Shown here in pieces: positions 58,090 to 64,000 of a DNA stretch of 64,000 bases (within the stretch, counting starts at the first letter, position 1; each line of letters starts with the position of its first letter). The DNA is from Bacteroidia bacterium (GTDB lineage: Bacteria > Bacteroidota > Bacteroidia > CAIKAF01): positions 1 to 64,000 of the forward strand of contig JACVCJ010000009.1 in NCBI GenBank assembly GCA_016742095.1, read 5' to 3'. The notes under the pieces were generated by a model, which was not told the origin of the DNA, searched no databases, and worked only from the letters and a program-made list of their open reading frames with translations. A program made the position numbers and the translations under genes.

Positions 58090-59316
58090 TCAGGCGAGGG
58101 CGGCTTTAAGGCCCTTGTCGATGGCGTCCAGGAATTCTTCGGTATACAGGTAATGTTCGCCGTGGCTTACATTGTTACCATGGATACAAACGGCAAGGTC
58201 TTTGGTCATTTTGCCGCTTTCTACGGTTTCGATACAAACGCGCTCCAGGGTCTCCGAGAAACGGATCAGGTCGGTATTGCCGTCCAGTTTGCCGCGGAAA
58301 GCCAGACCACGCGTCCAGGCGAAGATCGAAGCGATCGGGTTCGTAGACGTGGGTTTACCTTTCTGGTGATCGCGGTAGTGACGGGTAACGGTACCGTGTG
58401 CAGCCTCTGCTTCCATGGTTTTGCCGTCGGGCGTAACCAGTACGGAGGTCATCAGGCCCAGTGAACCGAAGCCCTGGGCAACGGAGTCAGACTGTACGTC
58501 GCCGTCGTAGTTCTTACAGGCCCATACAAATTTACCGTTCCATTTCATGGCGCTGGCCACCATATCGTCGATGAGGCGGTGTTCGTAGGTAATACCCGCT
58601 TTTTCGAACTCGGCTTTGAATTCGTTCTGGTAAACGTCTTCAAAAATATCTTTGAAACGTCCGTCGTATTTTTTCAGGATGGTGTTCTTGGTAGACAGGT
58701 ATACCGGCCAGCCTTTCTGCAGACCCATGTTCATACAGGCACGGGCAAAACCGCGGATAGAATCGTCTACGTTATACATGCTGAGCGATACGCCGGGGCC
58801 CTGGAACTGGTATACTTCGTGCTCGATCACGGTTCCGTCCTCGCCTTCGAATTTCACGGTGAGTTTACCTTTACCGGGCACTACGAAATCGGTAGCGCGG
58901 TACTGGTCGCCGAAAGCGTGACGGCCAACGATGATGGGAGAATCCCAGGTAGTAACCAGGCGCGGTACGTTGGAGCAAACGATGGGCTCACGGAACACGG
59001 TGCCGTCCAGGATGTTACGGATGGTGCCGTTGGGTGATTTCCACATCTGCTTCAGGTTGAACTCCTGTACACGGGCCTCATCGGGTGTAATGGTGGCACA
59101 TTTGATACCTACGCCGTATTGTTTGATGGCATTGGCCGCATCGATGGTCACCTGGTCATTGGTCTCATCGCGGTATTCCACACCCAGGTCGTAGTACTTA
59201 ATGTCCAGGTCCAGGTAAGGCAGGATGAGTTTTTCCTTGATAAATTTCCAGATGATGCGGGTCATTTCGTCGCCATCAAGCTCCACCACCGGATTGGCTA
59301 CTTTAATCTTATTCAT
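58090..59316 (-). CDS. icd: NADP-dependent isocitrate dehydrogenase (eukaryotic-type)
   Basis: '[49 protein letters not shown]'. Confidence 0.95.
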   Translation of the reverse strand: MNKIKVANPVVELDGDEMTRIIWKFIKEKLILPYLDLDIKYYDLGVEYRDETNDQVTIDAANAIKQYGVGIKCATITPDEARVQEFNLKQMWKSPNGTIRNILDGTVFREPIVCSNVPRLVTTWDSPIIVGRHAFGDQYRATDFVVPGKGKLTVKFEGEDGTVIEHEVYQFQGPGVSLSMYNVDDSIRGFARACMNMGLQKGWPVYLSTKNTILKKYDGRFKDIFEDVYQNEFKAEFEKAGITYEHRLIDDMVASAMKWNGKFVWACKNYDGDVQSDSVAQGFGSLGLMTSVLVTPDGKTMEAEAAHGTVTRHYRDHQKGKPTSTNPIASIFAWTRGLAFRGKLDGNTDLIRFSETLERVCIETVESGKMTKDLAVCIHGNNVSHGEHYLYTEEFLDAIDKGLKAALA

Positions 59317-59356
59317 AATTGTATTGCTGAATTTTAATAGAATTTCGTTGAAGTGG

Positions 59357-59364
59357 CAAAACTA
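59357..59364 (-). promoter_or_regulatory. -7 element TAGTTTTG upstream of icd
   Basis: TAnnTTTG on - strand, about 40 nt before ATG 59316. Confidence 0.4.
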
Positions 59365-59433
59365 ACAATTTTAGTGGCAGCACAAAGCGAAAATCCCGAT
59401 AAAAAACAGCATATTTGCTTAATAAATATACTT

Positions 59434-59631
59434 ATGCGAAAAAGAATTCTGATCATCCCGGCTTTCCTTTGCCTGCTGCTGAGTTCGGCCTGCAGCGGCG
59501 AATGCGTACGCTGCCAGAAACAGGGCGAGACCACGCTGAATTACTGTGAGACGGATTTCCCGGATAAGAACGCTTACAACGAGCAGGTAGCGGCCCTGAA
59601 AGCGCTGGGCTATACCTGTGGCCAGAAATAG
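59434..59631 (+). CDS. Small Cys-rich lipoprotein
   Basis: 'MRKRILIIPAFLCLLLSSACSGECVRCQKQ...NYCETDFPDKNAYNEQVAALKALGYTCGQK'; start 59434 fits lipoprotein signal. Confidence 0.7.
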   Translation: MRKRILIIPAFLCLLLSSACSGECVRCQKQGETTLNYCETDFPDKNAYNEQVAALKALGYTCGQK

Positions 59632-59661
59632 GTACCGCGGCCGTAAAAGCCTGATCGAAAA

Positions 59662-59765
59662 AAGGCCTGCGTGCACGCACCCGCTGTACGGAGCGCAGCG
59701 CAGCTCGCAGGGATGCCGAAGCCCGTACACAGGGCCCCGGACGATCTTACAGGGCCCGGGGGCTC
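59662..59765. other. GC-rich palindromic intergenic element
   Basis: TGCGTGCACGCA perfect palindrome (59668-59679); CCTGCG...CGCAGG; two GGGCCC sites; unlike surrounding AT-rich intergenic DNA. Confidence 0.4.
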
Positions 59766-60991
59766 ACTGCGCCTGCATAAGGTCCATACCTGCCGAAACG
59801 GAAAACCGGCATAAGCGGGTGTTTCTTTTTACGTAACATAGCGGATATCATTTCCATGGCACACAGCGAAAAGGTGATGCCATTTCCTCCGAAACCCAGT
59901 ACGAAGTACGTGTGCGGGTAACCCGGATGGGTGCCTACATAGGGCAGGCTGTCGGGCGTACCGCCGAAAGTACCGGCCCATACAAAATCTGTACGGAAAG
60001 GAATATCAGGCAGTATGCGGTGCAGGTATTTTTCCAGCTGAGCGGCTTTTTTGGCCAGCAGGGCATCGCGCAGTTCGGCGCTTACAAAATCTTCGTCGGC
60101 TCCGCCAATGAGCAGGCGGTTATCGTCTGTGGCGCGCAGGTAGGTATAGGGGCTGGTCGTATTCCAGAACAGCGTATGCTGCAAATACTTCAGGCTTTGC
60201 GGGCAACGCTCGCCGGCAATGGCCCAGGTAGAAAATAAGCGCACGGGTTCTTCGGGGATGAGGCGTACACTTTCGTAGCCGCCGCACCAGACGAGCCGGC
60301 GGGCCCGGATGCGGTCACCGTGTTCCGTAATGGCCTCGATGCCCTGCCGGGTATGCCGTACGCGACGGATATCCGTTTTATCAAAGATCTCCAGGCCTTG
60401 TTTGTGATGGAAGGCCAGCAGGTCGTGCGTAAAATGAAAAGCGTCGATCGCAGCGGCGCCGGCCGAAAGAATACCGCCCTGTGTATGCTGCAGACCATAG
60501 CGCTCTTCTGCCTCCCCGGCACTGAGCCAGCGCACCGGGAACCCGTAGGTACGGCGGGCATCCAGCTCCTGCCGCAGCCAGGGAACATCTTTTTTGCGGG
60601 CGGCAAAATAAAAGGAGTCCTTTTCTTCGAAACCCGCATCCGAAGCGATCTCGCGCACTATACCCGACAACATGCCGATGGCATTGAAGCAGGAACGGTA
60701 TACGTTTACGGCCGCTTTTTCGCCATGCAGCTGCAACAGGCGGTACAGGGGCATATCCGTTTCGTACTGCAGCATGGAAGTAGTGGCCGAAGTGCTGCCG
60801 TGGGCCACTTCCCGGCGGTCGGCCAGCACCGTACGGTAACCGTCTTTCATGCACTGGTGGGCCATCAGCGCACCGGTGATACCGCCCCCGATGATGAGTA
60901 CATCCGTTTCTGTATCCTTTGCCAGTGAGGGATAGGAATGCAGCAGGCCGTTCCTGACCAGCCAGAAGGGTTCGCTCGATTTCAGTTTCAT
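59747..60991 (-). CDS. FAD-dependent oxidoreductase (DAO family)
   Basis: 'DVLIIGGGITGALMAHQCMKDGYRTVLADRREVAHGSTSATTSMLQYE'. Confidence 0.9.
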   Translation of the reverse strand: MKLKSSEPFWLVRNGLLHSYPSLAKDTETDVLIIGGGITGALMAHQCMKDGYRTVLADRREVAHGSTSATTSMLQYETDMPLYRLLQLHGEKAAVNVYRSCFNAIGMLSGIVREIASDAGFEEKDSFYFAARKKDVPWLRQELDARRTYGFPVRWLSAGEAEERYGLQHTQGGILSAGAAAIDAFHFTHDLLAFHHKQGLEIFDKTDIRRVRHTRQGIEAITEHGDRIRARRLVWCGGYESVRLIPEEPVRLFSTWAIAGERCPQSLKYLQHTLFWNTTSPYTYLRATDDNRLLIGGADEDFVSAELRDALLAKKAAQLEKYLHRILPDIPFRTDFVWAGTFGGTPDSLPYVGTHPGYPHTYFVLGFGGNGITFSLCAMEMISAMLRKKKHPLMPVFRFGRYGPYAGAVSPRAL

Positions 60992-61038
60992 ACACCTGTA
61001 TTTTTTGTGTGGGAAACAGGCGCCGGAACAAGGTATTA

Positions 61039-62262
61039 TTACAGCCGGGCGCGCCGGGCAGAGGATGTGCGCAGTCCGTTCAGCAGCAGGGCCAGTCCGA
61101 AGGAAACGCTGAGGAAAAGCGAACCTATGAGCATGATCACAAACCAGTCGCGGTATTGTGTGTAGTACAGCGCATTGAGCATCAGTACCACACAGATAAG
61201 GCGAACGGCCTCTGAGAAAACGGCGGCACGGCGACCTTCGAGCAGTCCGGCACAGATGTGCGTGGTAAGTACGATCAGTGCAAAGCCTGCCAGGCGGTAA
61301 AAGTTGCTGAGTTCTTCGAAATGAATGAGGTATTTGACAAGCGCCGCCGTAAGAATGACGAACTGGATGAACACATAGGTCTTCATGAAGAGCGGAGCCT
61401 GTGCCGGGTTTCGTTTCTCAGCAGGCGCTTCCGGCGGCAGCAGGGTACCCAGGTAGGCGGGTCCGCGGAAGGGCAGCAGCAGTTTGCGCAACAGGCCTTT
61501 TTCGCGGCGGATGCCTTTCCAGAGTTCCGGGTAAAAATGCAGGTTGGCCCACACGGGATTCAGCGAATGCAGGGGCTTGGTGATGCCGTACACAGGTTCT
61601 TCCTTTTCCTCGCAGAAGGTGCCGTGCAGGCGGTCCCAGAGGATAAAGGTGGCGGCGTAGTTCTTATCGAGGTATTGCGGATTGGTGGCATGGTGCACCC
61701 GGTGATGTGAAGGTGTGTTGAACACAAACTCGAACCAGCGCGGCATACGGCGTATGGCCCGGGTATGTATCCAGTACTGGAACAGCGTGGTAAAGGCGCC
61801 GATCAGCACCAGCATGTACAGAGGCACGCCCAGCAGGGCCAGGGGCAGGAACATGAAAAAGGAAAGCAGGTTGTGTATCCAACTCTGGCGCAGGGCTACC
61901 GAAAGGTTGAACTGTTCGCTCTGGTGGTGCACGATGTGCGCTCCCCACATATAGTTCCACTCGTGGCCCAGGCGGTGCGCCCAGTAATAGATGTAATCGA
62001 AAAGTATAAAAGCGGCGATCCATACCCACCAGCTGCCGGGCAGACTGAAAAACCGGAACTGCGTATACACCGCATCGTAGGCGCCCAGCACCAGTAGTTT
62101 GGTAAGAATACCGGTGGCCTGGCTGCCGATACCGAGGTTCAGGTTGGTGATGGTATCTTCGAAATTATACCAGCCGGCGCCCTTACGGCGGCCATACCAG
62201 AATTCCACGGCCATGGAAAGAAAAAAGACCGGGATCGCAAATAGTATATAGTTGGGACTCAT
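61039..62262 (-). CDS. Sterol desaturase/fatty acid hydroxylase family protein
   Basis: Histidine clusters 'WAHRLGHEWNYMWGAHIVHHQSE' and 'SHHRVHHATNPQYLDKN'. Confidence 0.9.
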   Translation of the reverse strand: MSPNYILFAIPVFFLSMAVEFWYGRRKGAGWYNFEDTITNLNLGIGSQATGILTKLLVLGAYDAVYTQFRFFSLPGSWWVWIAAFILFDYIYYWAHRLGHEWNYMWGAHIVHHQSEQFNLSVALRQSWIHNLLSFFMFLPLALLGVPLYMLVLIGAFTTLFQYWIHTRAIRRMPRWFEFVFNTPSHHRVHHATNPQYLDKNYAATFILWDRLHGTFCEEKEEPVYGITKPLHSLNPVWANLHFYPELWKGIRREKGLLRKLLLPFRGPAYLGTLLPPEAPAEKRNPAQAPLFMKTYVFIQFVILTAALVKYLIHFEELSNFYRLAGFALIVLTTHICAGLLEGRRAAVFSEAVRLICVVLMLNALYYTQYRDWFVIMLIGSLFLSVSFGLALLLNGLRTSSARRARL

Positions 62263-62279
62263 GGGATATTAATGAATCC

Positions 62280-62720
62280 CTAAGGTAGTAAATTCTCCGG
62301 TTTTTCGGGCGTGATCATTAAAATAAAAAAGCGGGCCAGCATAGCCAGTTCCAGCAGGAAATACAGGAAAAACCAGGACAGGTTGGCGGCCGTAAGCGGA
62401 AAATTGCGCACCTGGCGCGCCACTTCCCAGGTAATACGTATAAGCATGGACGTATACAGCACAATGGATACGATGAACAGCACTTTGGAGCTGCTGATGA
62501 CCCAGGGCCAGGTGGCTACGGTAAGTATACGAAAATTGAGCCCCATGGCGGCCTGCCAGAGTACCACACCGGCGCCGGCGGCAATGTACAGCACCATAAA
62601 AATGTGGCTGATGTACCAGCCCATACTGAATTTCAGTCTGGCTTCGGGTGTCCAGGTCTTTCGCCCGGTATCGCCCCAGTCGTCCTGGGCGGCTCTGCGT
62701 AAGCGTTCTTCCTTATCCAT
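62280..62720 (-). CDS. Hypothetical membrane protein
   Basis: Four hydrophobic segments. Confidence 0.7.
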   Translation of the reverse strand: MDKEERLRRAAQDDWGDTGRKTWTPEARLKFSMGWYISHIFMVLYIAAGAGVVLWQAAMGLNFRILTVATWPWVISSSKVLFIVSIVLYTSMLIRITWEVARQVRNFPLTAANLSWFFLYFLLELAMLARFFILMITPEKPENLLP

Positions 62721-62722
62721 GT

Positions 62723-64000
62723 TTAGTATGCGCGGATGTTTTTGCCTTCTACGTAGTTCATAAGGGCGCGGTTGCTTACCCCGGTACCACCCGGCGTAGG
62801 GAAATTACCGGTAAAATACCAGTCGCCTTTATTTTTGGGACAGGCCCGGTGCAGGTTTTCCACGCTCTGGTATACCACCTGTACGTTGCATTCTATGTCT
62901 TTATCGGTAACCAGTTCGGCAATTTTAGCAGAAATTTCGTCGTAGCTGAAGGGCTCGTATATTTTCTGCAGGCAGTTGCGCGACCGGAAGGTGCCCTGTT
63001 TTTCCATTTCGAGGGCCTCGGCGTAGGCTTCGTTCACCACGTGCCAGAGCCCGCGCTCGTGCAGCAGTTCGGTAGCGGCTTTAAAGGCCACGAAGTCGCC
63101 GATCTTGGCCATATCGATGCCGTAACAGTCCGGGTAGCGGATCTGCGGGGCCGAAGATACGATCACGATCGATTTGGGCTGCAGCCTGCTCAGCATCTTG
63201 ATGATGCTCTTTTTGAGCGTGGTGCCGCGCACGATACTGTCGTCGATGATCACGATGTTGTCGATACCCGCGCGTACAGTGCCGTAGGTAATATCGTACA
63301 CGTGCGTTACCATATCGTCGCGGTGTTCATCGTCGGTGATGAAGGTACGCAGTTTTACGTCCTTGATGGCCAGTTTTTCCACCCGCGGACGACGGTTAAT
63401 AAGCTCTGCTACCCGTTCCGGGTCCGGGTTCGGGCCCATTTCGGTGATCTTACGGATCTTATGGTCGTTCAGGTAATCCTCCACTCCTTTGATCATGCCG
63501 TAGAACGAAGATTCCGCGGTATTCGGGATAAAGGAGAACACGGTATTTTCCACATCGTAGTCGATGGCCTTCAGGATATCGGGTACCACCAGGCGGCCCA
63601 GTTCCTTGCGTTCGGCGTAGATCTCGGCATCGCTGCCACGGGAAAAGTATATACGTTCAAAGGAACAGGCGGAGTATTCGGCCGGTTCGTTGATCATTTC
63701 AATTTTAGAGTTGCCGTCCTTTTTCGAGATAAAGGCATGGCCCGGGGGCAGTTCGATAATGCTTTCGAAGGGTACGTTGAACACGGTCTGGATCACGGCA
63801 CGTTCAGAACACACTACGGAAACTTCTTCGTCTTCGTAATAGTAGGCCGGGCGAATTCCGTTCGGATCGCGCAGCACAAAACCATCGCCGTGCCCCATCA
63901 GTCCACATATTACATAGCCACCGTCGAAACGGGCACTGGCCAGGCGCAGGATCTTGGCCACATCCAGTTCGGCGGCCAGGCGTTCCACGGCTTCCATGCG
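62723..64000 (-). CDS. Amidophosphoribosyltransferase (PurF)-like protein, N-terminus outside window
   Basis: 'GMIKGVEDY', 'IVIIDDSIVRGTTLKKSIIKML' PRPP motif; N-terminal Cys nucleophile not visible. Confidence 0.8.
   Translation of the reverse strand, partial: RMEAVERLAAELDVAKILRLASARFDGGYVICGLMGHGDGFVLRDPNGIRPAYYYEDEEVSVVCSERAVIQTVFNVPFESIIELPPGHAFISKKDGNSKIEMINEPAEYSACSFERIYFSRGSDAEIYAERKELGRLVVPDILKAIDYDVENTVFSFIPNTAESSFYGMIKGVEDYLNDHKIRKITEMGPNPDPERVAELINRRPRVEKLAIKDVKLRTFITDDEHRDDMVTHVYDITYGTVRAGIDNIVIIDDSIVRGTTLKKSIIKMLSRLQPKSIVIVSSAPQIRYPDCYGIDMAKIGDFVAFKAATELLHERGLWHVVNEAYAEALEMEKQGTFRSRNCLQKIYEPFSYDEISAKIAELVTDKDIECNVQVVYQSVENLHRACPKNKGDWYFTGNFPTPGGTGVSNRALMNYVEGKNIRAY

Noticed and set aside
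1-64000. tRNA, rRNA, integrase or prophage genes
   Set aside because: None recognised by eye; a tRNAscan/barrnap run would be needed to exclude small RNA genes.

Overview
Bacteroidota-type chromosomal window (inferred from T9SS genes and sorting domains, TAnnTTTG -7 promoter elements, a mevalonate-pathway operon and GatB/YqeY-topA-gldKLMN synteny). I saw no rRNA, tRNA, CRISPR array or transposase. Main blocks: (1) a large secreted repeat protein on the - strand running off the left edge (absent from the ORF track because its stop lies outside the window); (2) an AraC regulator and a T9SS-sorted protein with an apparent lysyl-oxidase domain; (3) a HicA/HicB-like pair; (4) a four-gene mevalonate operon; (5) an OM protein / ECF sigma / trans-envelope regulator operon; (6) two glycosyltransferases and an LptF/G permease; (7) rpsP-rimM-trmN6; (8) a T9SS core cluster (porP/sprF, gldK, gldL, gldM, gldN and a second gldN-like gene) next to a degenerate ureohydrolase-like gene, topA and yqeY; (9) a ZapA-like gene, rny, dnaG, rsmA, accA; (10) an archaeal-type AAA ATPase preceded by a 52-bp tandem array of inverted repeats; (11) icd, an FAD oxidoreductase, a sterol desaturase-like gene and a PurF-like gene cut by the right edge. 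Best candidates for follow-up: the T9SS-exported lysyl-oxidase-like protein, the operator array before the AAA ATPase, the ureohydrolase-like pseudoenzyme beside the T9SS genes, the sigma/trans-envelope regulator, and the GHMP kinase that could be the missing phosphomevalonate kinase. All assignments are by reading and recall; no searches were run.
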